A DNA stretch of 64,000 nucleotides from assembly GCF_000514775.1 (NCBI RefSeq), contig NZ_KI911467.1:242377-306376 (forward strand), written 5' to 3'. The notes under the pieces were generated by a model. The model searched no databases, had not been told where the DNA came from, and was given only the letters and a program-made list of their open reading frames with translations. A program made the translations under genes and the position numbers. Shown piece after piece: positions 27,308-35,163 of the stretch (the stretch's first letter is position 1; each line of letters starts with the position of its first letter). This DNA is from Salinispora pacifica CNR114 (GTDB taxonomy: Bacteria; Actinomycetota; Actinomycetes; Mycobacteriales; Micromonosporaceae).

Positions 27308-27430
27308 GTGTCGCCAGTGGACCCGGACGCCTTCGCCCGCGCCCTGCACGACGCGTTGATCACCTACCCGGGCGCGGGCGTCGCGGTGGCCGCGCACCGG
27401 CTGGGACGCCTACGGCCGTCGCAGTGCTAG
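27308..27430 (+). pseudogene. short coding remnant, 40 codons
   Basis: From GTG 27308 a 40-codon frame encodes a composition typical of this genome (segment DPDAFARALHDALITYPGAG followed by VAVAAHRLGRL) but is too short for a known fold. It has no good ribosome site and ends in the last codons of the convergent esterase gene. It may be the 3' remnant of a lost gene or a chance frame. Confidence 0.25.
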
Positions 27431-29010
27431 CCGGCAGCAGCTTCTGCTGATCCGCTGCGGGAACGAGCCCGAGCCACCAGCCGGGTCACCTCCGCCACGG
27501 TGGCCGGGCCCGGATTGACCACACTGACCCAACCCCGCACGGCGTAGACCGGATGGGGCAGCAGACGGTCCGTCTCCGTGAAGTCGAGCCGGTCGCGGTG
27601 TACGTGGAACTCCTCCGGGCCGTAGCCGAACAGGTTGCGGAACTCGGTGCGTCCCACCTCGATGCTCAGCCGGTACCGTCCGGGGTCGGCCAGGCGGGAC
27701 CCTTCGTCGAAGCCCGGGACGTCGTGCCCGACGATCGTGGCGAACGGTCGCACCCGGTCCGCGCCGGTGAAGAAGAACCGGTCGCCCCACATGTGGGGCG
27801 GGTGCTCAGGGCCCGGCAGGATCCGGGTCTCGGTCACCCCCGTCAGGCCGGCGATCCGGGCCGCGTCGGCCGCCCCCGGTTCGGAACCGATGTGCAGGAT
27901 CGCGTCGCACGTCCCGACCGTCGCCGCTTCCAGCGACGACAGCCCGAGCAGGTCGGCCGCGCGTTCACGTAGCTCGTCGCCGGTGGGCGGCGGAAAAATC
28001 CCGGTCTCGGCGCCGAGTTGGTGCTCGTAGGTGCCGGGCTCCGGCGGCCCGAGACCCAGCGGCCCGCTCGCCCCGAGACTGCCGGCCACGTACACGTACC
28101 TCCTGCCGAGCGAGGCAGACACGATCGAGCCGGCGCCGTTCCACTGGAAGGCCAGGTCCTGGCCCTCCCAGTGGCTTTCCCACCGGCCCGGGTGCCGTTG
28201 CAGGTGGAGGTTGTGGGCGGAGACCAGGACCGGCCCCCGGTCCCGTTCGCGGGCGAGGATGTCCAGCAGATTTTGCGCCATCAGCGCGTCCCGGACGGCG
28301 AGCATGCCACCGATGCGCTGCGACTGGGTGCCCGGTACGGCCATCGCGCCGTGGTAGGTGAGCAGGCCGACAACCACGCTGGCGAGGACCGTGGCGCGGT
28401 TCCAGGACTCCAGCGATGTCTCCCGGACCAGGCGAGGCGCGTCGGCGTACAGCTGGGTGCGGAAGTCCTCGGCGATACCGCGTAGCGTCGTCGCCTCCCG
28501 TGATCGGCCGGGAGATCGCGTCGCGTCGTACATGATTTCGGGAGCGGTCCAGCGCTCCTCAGCGCCGACGAGGCCGTCCAGGTTAGAGACGGTTTCGCCG
28601 AGGTAGTCGCGCAGTTCACGCAGGATCGGCCCGGGACTGGGTGCGCCGGTGATCTCGGTGGGGGCGTCGAAGCCGTGGAAGGTGACGCGCTCGTCGGGCG
28701 GCAGCTTTTCGTTGTGGGCGCGCAGCCAGTCGACCAGTTCGCGGCTGGCGGGGTGGGTGCCCCAGCCGTGGCTGATGCCGGTACTCAGGTCCACCTCGTC
28801 GCGGCGACCCTGCACGTAGTCGTTGACGGCGAGCCCGGCGGCCCGGTCCGATTCGATGGCGATGGACCGGAAGCCGTGACCGACGAGGGTTTCGAGGATC
28901 CGATTGCGTAGGTGGGGGAAGGCCGGCTCCCCGTGGTAGGGCTCGCCGATCGCGAGCAGCCGCGGCCGGTGGGCGCGGACAAGGGCCTGCAACTCCGTAT
29001 CGAAAGCCAT
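27427..29010 (-). CDS. erythromycin-esterase-like protein fused to a DUF6194 domain
   Basis: A 527-residue two-domain protein. Residues 1-370 match the erythromycin-esterase/Ere-like family: LLAIGEPYHGEPAFPHLRNR, SIAIESDRAAGLAVNDYVQG, VTFHGFDAPTE and a conserved VLVSAHNLHLQR His. Residues about 375-520 match DUF6194, with WGDRFFFTGADRVRPFATIV, the GFDEGSRLADPGRYRLSIEV strand and HPVYAVRGWVSVVNPGPAT. Ere enzymes open macrolide lactones, but distant members have other or unknown activities. It is divergent from a TioE-type MerR regulator. Confidence 0.83.
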   Translation of the reverse strand: MAFDTELQALVRAHRPRLLAIGEPYHGEPAFPHLRNRILETLVGHGFRSIAIESDRAAGLAVNDYVQGRRDEVDLSTGISHGWGTHPASRELVDWLRAHNEKLPPDERVTFHGFDAPTEITGAPSPGPILRELRDYLGETVSNLDGLVGAEERWTAPEIMYDATRSPGRSREATTLRGIAEDFRTQLYADAPRLVRETSLESWNRATVLASVVVGLLTYHGAMAVPGTQSQRIGGMLAVRDALMAQNLLDILARERDRGPVLVSAHNLHLQRHPGRWESHWEGQDLAFQWNGAGSIVSASLGRRYVYVAGSLGASGPLGLGPPEPGTYEHQLGAETGIFPPPTGDELRERAADLLGLSSLEAATVGTCDAILHIGSEPGAADAARIAGLTGVTETRILPGPEHPPHMWGDRFFFTGADRVRPFATIVGHDVPGFDEGSRLADPGRYRLSIEVGRTEFRNLFGYGPEEFHVHRDRLDFTETDRLLPHPVYAVRGWVSVVNPGPATVAEVTRLVARARSRSGSAEAAAG

Positions 29011-29075
29011 GACCTTAACCGTATCGTTGAACCTTCGATTTAAACTATGGCCATCGATTACCAGGAGATTTGCTG

Positions 29076-29846
29076 TTGAAGTTTCAAAAGGCGGTCTACC
29101 GTCCGGTGGATCTGGCCCGGGTGCACGGGCTCTCCGCGCAGGCGGTCCGCAACTACGAGGCGGCCGGAGTGATCCCGCCGGCTTCGCGGACGCCGAGCGG
29201 CTACCGCAGCTACACCGACAACCATGCGGGCGCGCTGAGCGCCTACGTCGCGCTTGTTCGGGGGTACGGCTTCCAGCCGGCCGGGGAGATCATGAGATCG
29301 GTCCTCCGGGGCGACCTTCCCTCCGCCCTGGCTGTCGTCGATGCCGCCCACGTCCTGCTGCAACGCGACCGGGAGACCCTGGACCAGGTCGCCGCGGCGG
29401 CCGTCGTGCTGGCGTCCGGATCCACCTCGGCCGCGCCCGGTCCGGCCGCGTCGGTCTCCGTCGGTGCACTCGCCCGCCGGCTCGGTGTCACCCCAGCGAC
29501 GCTGCGTAAATGGGAGCGGGCGGGGATCCTGGCCCCAGCCCGGTCCCGGACCGCGCGGGTCTACTCACCCGAGGACGTACGGGACGCCGAGCTCGCCCAC
29601 CTCCTGCGACGCGGGGGCTACCTGCTGCACCACATCGCTGCCGTGATCGAACAGGTGCGCGCCGCCGGTGGGGCCGGCCCACTGGCGGCGTCGATCGAAC
29701 GGTGGCGGGAGCGGATCGCCGCCCGCGGCCGGGCGATGCTCACCGGATCCGCTCGCCTCGCGGACTACCTCTCCTACCTTGAGCTGACTCGCGGTGACAT
29801 CGCCACCTCAGCTATGGACTCACCAGGCCAGCACCCGGCGGGCTGA
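29076..29846 (+). CDS. TioE-family MerR regulator with two HTH domains
   Basis: A 256-residue protein with two MerR-type HTH units: residues 5-60 (YRPVDLARVHGLSAQAVRNY) and about 125-185 (VSVGALARRLGVTPATLRKW then ERAGILAPARSRTARVYSPE). This tandem organisation is that of TioE-type regulators. AGGAG at 29063-29067 favours TTG 29076; TTG 29070 is too close. It probably controls itself and the divergent esterase fusion from the 65-bp spacer. Its 3' end overlaps the convergent protease gene by 27 bp. Confidence 0.85.
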   Translation: MKFQKAVYRPVDLARVHGLSAQAVRNYEAAGVIPPASRTPSGYRSYTDNHAGALSAYVALVRGYGFQPAGEIMRSVLRGDLPSALAVVDAAHVLLQRDRETLDQVAAAAVVLASGSTSAAPGPAASVSVGALARRLGVTPATLRKWERAGILAPARSRTARVYSPEDVRDAELAHLLRRGGYLLHHIAAVIEQVRAAGGAGPLAASIERWRERIAARGRAMLTGSARLADYLSYLELTRGDIATSAMDSPGQHPAG

Positions 29847-31082
29847 CTCGTACTCCTTGGTCAGCTCGTCGTCGATGCGAGACGAACGCTGCTGGGTGAG
29901 CACCACCGCCGGATCGTGCCGCTCAACGCCCTCGAGCATCAGGTGGCGCAGACCGGTGGGTGGATGAGAGGAGAACAGCGACGCCTCCTCGCGGCCCGAC
30001 AGCTGCCGCAACAGCGGCAGCTGGTCGGCACTGGCCGCCAGCGACTCGGCAACCGCCGCCTGCCACCGTTGGGGACCGTGCCCCGCCCTGGACTCCCGGC
30101 GTACGGCGAGCGACATTGACTCGATCCGTAGCGCGGCATCCAGCAGGCTCGTCGCAGCGGCTGTTCCCGCGGCCTTCGCAGACATCTCGTCAGCCAGGTA
30201 CTCGGCCCGTTGACTGTCTCGAAGCGCCACGCACACGAGTGCCACATGCAGCACGAACAACAGACGAGACAGCGGGTATTGGATGACACGACCAAGGGCC
30301 GCCCCGATCCACTCGATGAGGCCGGGGGCGGTCGACGGCGCCGGGCGGAGAAGGTCCGCCGCGGAGCCGAGGGTGGTGAACGCCGGCTGGGTGAGCAGCA
30401 TCCGCCGCGGGTCGCCGTTGACGAAGTGGCCGAGTTCGTGACCGAGCAGGGCGACGCGTTCCTGCGGTGCGAGGGACCCCCAGTACGGCAGTCCGAGACA
30501 CAGCACCCGACGGCGGATGCCGATCGTTGCCGCGTACGCGTTGAAGTCGGCGTTGACGGCAACCACGTCGGGAGCGGGCGCCCCTACCGCCTGCGCCACC
30601 TCGTCAACCAGGGCGAAAAGCTCGGGTGCGCGGTCTCGACGGAGGACGTCGGCGTCGGGGTCGAGCCGCCCGAAGCGGGGCCGTAGTCCGACGGCGAGGG
30701 CGAGCAGAGGAACCGCCAGCAGCAGCGACGGGCTCGGGAAGGAGAAGGCGAGGAGCAGCCAGATCCCGGTGACAGCGAGGGCCACCACGCCCAGGAACAA
30801 CAAGCAGGATGCGGTGGCGGTGACGACGGCGGCTGCGCCGACGCCACTACTGCCCAGCGAGCGCCCGAGTAGCCGGTCACACTGGCGACGGGTCATGCGG
30901 TACCCGATGTCATGGATCCGTCGGTCCAGCCAGCGCCAGCCGAAAAACGGGCCGATGCGCTCAGCGTCGTACGCTTTGAGGTTCCACTCGCAGGCTGGGC
31001 ACCACGGCAGGGCCTCGCGCGGAGCGACTGTGGCAGTGCCGCATTCCGGGCAGGTGTCACCGATAGCCCTTGTGTCGATCAT
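29820..31082 (-). CDS. M48-family membrane metalloprotease with N-terminal zinc ribbon
   Basis: A 420-residue protein. Residues about 10-30 form a CPEC...CPAC zinc ribbon, two hydrophobic helices follow (about 85-135), and the M48/HtpX-like domain has GHELGHFVNGD (zinc ligands and catalytic Glu) and the third ligand in AEYLADEMSAK. It is a membrane-associated peptidase likely involved in quality control. ATG 31082 was preferred because the upstream frame is arginine-rich and overlaps the GNAT gene. Confidence 0.87.
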   Translation of the reverse strand: MIDTRAIGDTCPECGTATVAPREALPWCPACEWNLKAYDAERIGPFFGWRWLDRRIHDIGYRMTRRQCDRLLGRSLGSSGVGAAAVVTATASCLLFLGVVALAVTGIWLLLAFSFPSPSLLLAVPLLALAVGLRPRFGRLDPDADVLRRDRAPELFALVDEVAQAVGAPAPDVVAVNADFNAYAATIGIRRRVLCLGLPYWGSLAPQERVALLGHELGHFVNGDPRRMLLTQPAFTTLGSAADLLRPAPSTAPGLIEWIGAALGRVIQYPLSRLLFVLHVALVCVALRDSQRAEYLADEMSAKAAGTAAATSLLDAALRIESMSLAVRRESRAGHGPQRWQAAVAESLAASADQLPLLRQLSGREEASLFSSHPPTGLRHLMLEGVERHDPAVVLTQQRSSRIDDELTKEYESARRVLAW

Positions 31083-31146
31083 GAGCGCTGATTCTGCCGA
31101 CCAACACTGGCACCTGGTACTGCCCGTTCGGCCGATCTGCCGGCGG

Positions 31147-31758
31147 TTAGGTTCCGTGCGTCCCGGGTACCGGGTGGCGTACGACGGCTGGTCGGATTGC
31201 CAGCCATTCCTGGCGGGTGGTCGCGTACTCGACCTCACCGTGTTCGCTGCCGGGCAGCGGGGCGTCGAAGTCCAGGTGGAAGGTGCGTACGTAGTCCAGC
31301 CCGACCGCGGCCATGGTCGCGCGCGAGGGCAGGTTCACCGCCATCGTCTCGGCGAAGATGCGGTGCAGGCCCAGGTCGGCGAAGCCGTGCCGGATCAGTT
31401 CCCGGGCGCCCTCGCTGGCCAGGCCCTGACGCCAGTACCGGCGCAGTAGTCGGTAGCCCAACTCCGCCTGCCCCTCGACCGGCCCCTGATCCGCACGCTC
31501 CGGCGGCTGCAGAATCCACCATCCGACAAACGAGCCCGCCACCAACCCGGCCCAGAAACCGAGGCCGGGAACCACCGACGCGGTGGCGATTCGCCGCCGA
31601 TGCGCCTGCTCCACCTCCGCCCGCTGCCGCGGCCGGCCCAGATAACGCATGACTTCCGGATCTGCATCGAGCTGGACCTCACCCTCCAGGTGATCGTCGC
31701 CCAACGGCACGAGTTGGATTCGCGCGGTCCACAAGGTCGCCTGGGTCACGAGCGGCAT
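31147..31758 (-). CDS. GNAT N-acetyltransferase
   Basis: A 203-residue Acetyltransf_3-type GNAT. It has the N-terminal LWTARIQLVPLGDDHLEGEV, an acetyl-CoA segment ELGYRLLRRYWRQGLASEGA and the IFAETMAVNLPSRATMAAVG strand-helix. The substrate is unknown. It lies 64 bp upstream of the M48 protease on the same strand and may share a transcript with it. Confidence 0.87.
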   Translation of the reverse strand: MPLVTQATLWTARIQLVPLGDDHLEGEVQLDADPEVMRYLGRPRQRAEVEQAHRRRIATASVVPGLGFWAGLVAGSFVGWWILQPPERADQGPVEGQAELGYRLLRRYWRQGLASEGARELIRHGFADLGLHRIFAETMAVNLPSRATMAAVGLDYVRTFHLDFDAPLPGSEHGEVEYATTRQEWLAIRPAVVRHPVPGTHGT

Positions 31759-32161
31759 ACTGCCCTGGTCGAGCGGCTCACCTCAATCGATTTCCGCTGC
31801 GCGGTGGCGTCCAGGGAATGCTGGGTATCGGCAGCGGGCGGTGCGGCGGTGGCACACCGGACAGACGCCTCCGCTCGCCGGAGGCGTTGTGGCCGGCGCC
31901 TTTGGTTGCCGCCTCGTTGTCCAGTTTTCCACCTGGGTGCACCTCGGCCGACGAGCAACCGGTTGCTTCCTGCTCGGCCAAGCCCGCAGGAAGTGAGCCG
32001 CCGAGGAGATTGGTGCCGTCACTGTAAGGTTCTTTCGGTATCGTGAAGTATCACAACTCCATCATCGACTACCGATAGAATCTTCCCCTGCGACTAACCT
32101 CCACGCAGGTTTAGTTACCACACCAAGCCTCACTCGGCGACATCATCAACCGATCACGCAA
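31759..32161. other. intergenic region containing a strong stem-loop
   Basis: This 403-bp region between two minus-strand genes has lower GC in its distal half. The only structure I can support is the hairpin at 31863-31885. No gene is evident. Confidence 0.5.
31863..31885 (-). terminator. perfect 9-bp stem-loop
   Basis: ACGCCTCCG (31863-31871) pairs perfectly with CGGAGGCGT (31877-31885) around a 5-nt loop. It is downstream of the small secreted-protein gene and upstream of the GNAT gene, so a terminator for the former is likely. Confidence 0.6.
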
Positions 32162-32482
32162 TCACCGGTAGTTCACGCCATACGAATTCATGTAAGCGAA
32201 CTCGTGGCAACGTGCCTCCGATCGGCCATTGTGGCCGGACCAGCTACCATAAGCAGTATATTCGCTTCCACTGTTCTCAGTGCAGCGCACAAACTGCTGG
32301 AATTGATTCCAGTTGCCGCCGTTGCAGATTGACCACCTCAAGCCGCCATATGAGCCCAGCGAAGTGCCTCCAAGGGTGCACGACTGTGCTGCGCTTGCCG
32401 GAGAGGCTGGCGAGAACAGGGTCATGGGAGCTGCGATTGCGAGTGCTGCAATAATGGTCCGCAGGCCTTTTGTGCGATTCAA
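32162..32482 (-). CDS. small secreted cysteine-containing protein
   Basis: A 106-residue protein. The N-terminus is a classical signal peptide (KGLRTIIAALAIAAPMTLFS then a PASASA-type cleavage region). The mature part, about 73 residues, has four cysteines (one at its start, then after SI, VR and EAR), is Gly/Asn/Ser/Tyr-rich and ends NSYGVNYR. The start is TTG 32482 with GGGAG 7 nt upstream. Codon use is less GC-rich than neighbours, hinting at transfer. I do not recognise the family; two disulfides are likely. Confidence 0.7.
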   Translation of the reverse strand: MNRTKGLRTIIAALAIAAPMTLFSPASPASAAQSCTLGGTSLGSYGGLRWSICNGGNWNQFQQFVRCTENSGSEYTAYGSWSGHNGRSEARCHEFAYMNSYGVNYR

Positions 32483-33220
32483 CGAACACTCCCGCTCTCT
32501 TGGATTTGCGCAGTGTTGACCCGGTTGATGGAGGCCGACACGCTCACGGTTTGCTCGCAACAGCCTTTCCAGAATGGCCATCAGCGTCAGTCGGATTGCC
32601 GTCGTCACCCCCGTCAGACGAGACCGGCGGCATCTGCGCTGTCAACCGCCGCCGGATGCGCCCTACGCTACATCGATGCACTCAACGGCGTCAACGCTTA
32701 CGTGGTAGCTCCTTCGATAGCGCCCGTTCGTGACCCGGATCCTGACCACAGGAGCGCCCCTAATCTCGGATGATCCGACTTACTTAAGTCGCGATTCGCC
32801 GACGATTGTTGGTCGGCGTGACCCCCGGAGTAGGTAGTGTCGCTGGATTGTGGAAGGATAGGGGCAGGGCGGCGCCCACCTGAAGGCACTTCCCACGAAG
32901 CACTGGGAGATAGCCTGCGTGACGGATCCTCGGAGCCAACGGATGGCGGCTCTTCGGAATTGGATGGAGTTCGCGGTTGGCGATGACCCGGTGGCGCAGG
33001 GCTTGAATCGGCAATCATCGAAGTATCTGGTTATCCTCCGCCGTGGCACGCAGGTCACCCGGACCGCCGAGGGCGACGGGAGGCCGTGCACCTCCATCGC
33101 GGTGCCACCCCCAACCGGCCACCACGAAGGCTCCTATAATCGACGAGGTCAGGGGTTCTGCTGCACCGATACACCGATCGTCGCCGCTGCCCGACTCCAC
33201 ACGTCGGCCCAGGAGTTGGC
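32483..33220. other. gene-poor region upstream of the P450
   Basis: A 738-bp region of reduced GC. One frame from GTG 32919 to 33224 (101 codons, starting MTDPRSQRMAALRNWMEF) is open into the P450 start, but its later part is proline/cysteine-rich and unconvincing. A perfect TATAAT at about 33136-33141 lies about 80 bp before the P450 start and may be a -10 box; no good -35 is seen. Confidence 0.4.
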
Positions 33221-34411
33221 ATGACGTCACAACCGGCTCCCGTCTTCGACCAGCTCCTGCTTCGTGACCCGCACCGGCGGTACAACGCGCTGCGGGACGA
33301 GGCTCCGGTGCATCACATCCGCACGCCAGACGGCGCGCCCGCGTGGCTCGTCACCCGCTACGACGACGTACGAGCGGCATTCATCGACCCGCGTCTGTCG
33401 GTCGACAAACGCCTCAGCAGCACCGATGGTGAGCACGGTTCGTCGCTGCCCCCCGAGCTGGATGCGCATCTACTCAACCGTGACCCACCCGACCACACTC
33501 GACTCCGACGTCTCGCAGCGGCCGCCTTCACCCCTCGCCGCGTCGCCGACCTGCGCCCCGCGGTGGAGCGGATCGTCAGCACGCTGCTGGACGGTCTCGT
33601 CGGCCACGACCAGGCGGAGCTGATCGGCTCCCTCGCGTCACCGTTGCCCCTGCAGGTCATGCAGGAACTCCTGGGCCTGCCCACCCAGACCAGCGTCGAC
33701 TTTCGGAGGTGGACGAACACTCTGCTCTCCGCCGACGCCAACCAGCCCGCCCAGTCCCGATCGGCCATGGCCAACATGCGCCGCTTCCTGGTCGAACAGC
33801 TGGCACACAAGAGGGCACGGCCCGGCGACGACCTGCTGACGGGTCTCCTCGCCGCCCGTGAGGACGACGACCGGCTCACCGACGACGAACTCGTCGCGAT
33901 GCTCTTCCTGCTGATGTTCGCCGGCTACGACAACACCGCCGCGCTCATCGGCAACGTAGTCCACGCGCTGCTCACCAACACGGAGCTACCGGCGGCGGTA
34001 CGCACCGGGTCGCTGGCCCTCGACGAACTCGTCGACGGTGTTCTGCGGTGGAACCCCTCCTTCCCGCTGGCAGTACGACGATTCGCCCGTGAACCCATCA
34101 CCATCGCCGGCCAGACGATCCCCGCCGGTGATCGCATCTGGCTCTGTCTGGCCAGCGCGAACCGCGACCCCGCACAGTTCACTGCACCCGACACACTCGG
34201 TACGACCGGCATGCGGCGCCCGCACCTGTCCTTCGGGCACGGCATCCACTACTGCCTGGGCGCACCACTCGCCCGGCTCCAGACGACCGTGGCCGTCACC
34301 ATCCTGCTCGACCGTTTTCCCGGGATCCGGCTGGCCGTGCCGGCCCACGACATCCGGTGGCGGGAATCGTTTCGACTACGCGGGCTGGTCGCCCTACCGG
34401 TGTTCCTGTAG
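33221..34411 (+). CDS. cytochrome P450 with degenerate signature motifs
   Basis: A 396-residue P450. The heme loop FGHGIHYCLG (338-347, Cys345) is intact. The I-helix reads AGYDNT (234-239), placing Asn where the conserved Thr normally sits. The K-helix reads DGVLRW (272-277), where ExxR would need Glu at Gly273. Both changes are unusual together. AGGAG lies before ATG 33221. No ferredoxin or tailoring partner is adjacent; the 3' end overlaps the convergent DJ-1 gene by 18 bp. It may be an atypical P450 of the CYP157 kind or a decaying enzyme. Confidence 0.88.
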   Translation: MTSQPAPVFDQLLLRDPHRRYNALRDEAPVHHIRTPDGAPAWLVTRYDDVRAAFIDPRLSVDKRLSSTDGEHGSSLPPELDAHLLNRDPPDHTRLRRLAAAAFTPRRVADLRPAVERIVSTLLDGLVGHDQAELIGSLASPLPLQVMQELLGLPTQTSVDFRRWTNTLLSADANQPAQSRSAMANMRRFLVEQLAHKRARPGDDLLTGLLAAREDDDRLTDDELVAMLFLLMFAGYDNTAALIGNVVHALLTNTELPAAVRTGSLALDELVDGVLRWNPSFPLAVRRFAREPITIAGQTIPAGDRIWLCLASANRDPAQFTAPDTLGTTGMRRPHLSFGHGIHYCLGAPLARLQTTVAVTILLDRFPGIRLAVPAHDIRWRESFRLRGLVALPVFL

Positions 34412-35077
34412 GGCGACTGGGTGGCAGCGGGGCGGGCCAGCGTCGCCGCCCCGGCCCGCGAGCGCCGACGCGGGGGCGGGCAGGTAGGGGGAGATGTTGC
34501 GCCAGACACGCTCGATGTATTCCTCCTTCTCGCCGACCGGGACGACATAGTGCAGCGCGCCTTCGGCGGCGTCCTTGCCCTGGAGGCGGGCGATAGCCCA
34601 GGCGGCGAGGTAGTGCGAGGCCAGGCAGCCGCCCGCGGTGGCGACGTTGTCCTTCGCGTAGAAGGGCTGGTTAAGCACCTTGACGCCGGCGGCGATAACC
34701 CAGGGCTTAGTGATCAGGTCGGTGCAGGCGGGGATGTCGTGGAGCAGACCAAGCTTGGCCAGTACGAGTGCGCCCGAGCACTGCGCCGCGATGAGTTGGC
34801 GCGAGGGATCCAGATCGCGTAGGACGTTGATGATTGCCGGGTCTTCGACGACTTCACGGGTGGCAATGCCGCTGCCGACGATTACGGCGTCAGCGGCGCA
34901 TGCCTGCTTAAGGGTGGACATTTGCTCGATAACCACCCCGTTCATCGACGTCACCGTGGGGCTAGGGGTGGCGATCGTGACGCGCCAGCCGTCGGTCTTG
35001 ATGCGGTTGAGCACACCGAGCGCGATCAGGGAGTCGAGTTCGTTGTAGCCCTCAAAGGTGAGGATGGCGATATGCAC
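34394..35077 (-). CDS. DJ-1/PfpI-family protein
   Basis: A 227-residue class-I-glutaminase-like protein. It has IAILTFEGYNELDSLIALGV at the N-terminus, a VIVGSGIATR loop and the nucleophile elbow AAQCSGALVLAKLG with the reactive Cys. Relatives include isonitrile hydratases, chaperones/deglycases and the sensor halves of AraC regulators. It is divergent from a MocR-type regulator, a pairing that suggests that regulator controls it. The last 25 residues are low-complexity. Confidence 0.88.
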   Translation of the reverse strand: MHIAILTFEGYNELDSLIALGVLNRIKTDGWRVTIATPSPTVTSMNGVVIEQMSTLKQACAADAVIVGSGIATREVVEDPAIINVLRDLDPSRQLIAAQCSGALVLAKLGLLHDIPACTDLITKPWVIAAGVKVLNQPFYAKDNVATAGGCLASHYLAAWAIARLQGKDAAEGALHYVVPVGEKEEYIERVWRNISPYLPAPASALAGRGGDAGPPRCHPVALQEHR

Positions 35078-35144
35078 GGTGGCTGTCCTTCCGGTTGGGC
35101 GGGTCTGGACCGACGGTAGGAGCCAGCGAACAGGACAGTCAAAA

Positions 35145-35163
35145 AATTGTCATGGATACAATT
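35145..35163. promoter_or_regulatory. inverted repeat in the DJ-1/MocR divergent region
   Basis: AATTGT (35145-35150) and ACAATT (35158-35163) are perfect complements spaced by 7 bp in an AT-rich patch between the two divergent genes. It overlaps the first possible ATG of the MocR gene, so either that start is wrong (ATG 35170 would then be used) or the site represses translation-proximal transcription. It is probably the MocR operator. Confidence 0.5.

Noticed and set aside
32919..33224. A 101-codon frame just upstream of the P450
   Set aside because: Weak third-position bias, proline/cysteine-rich second half and no recognised motif; kept only as a note in the region entry.
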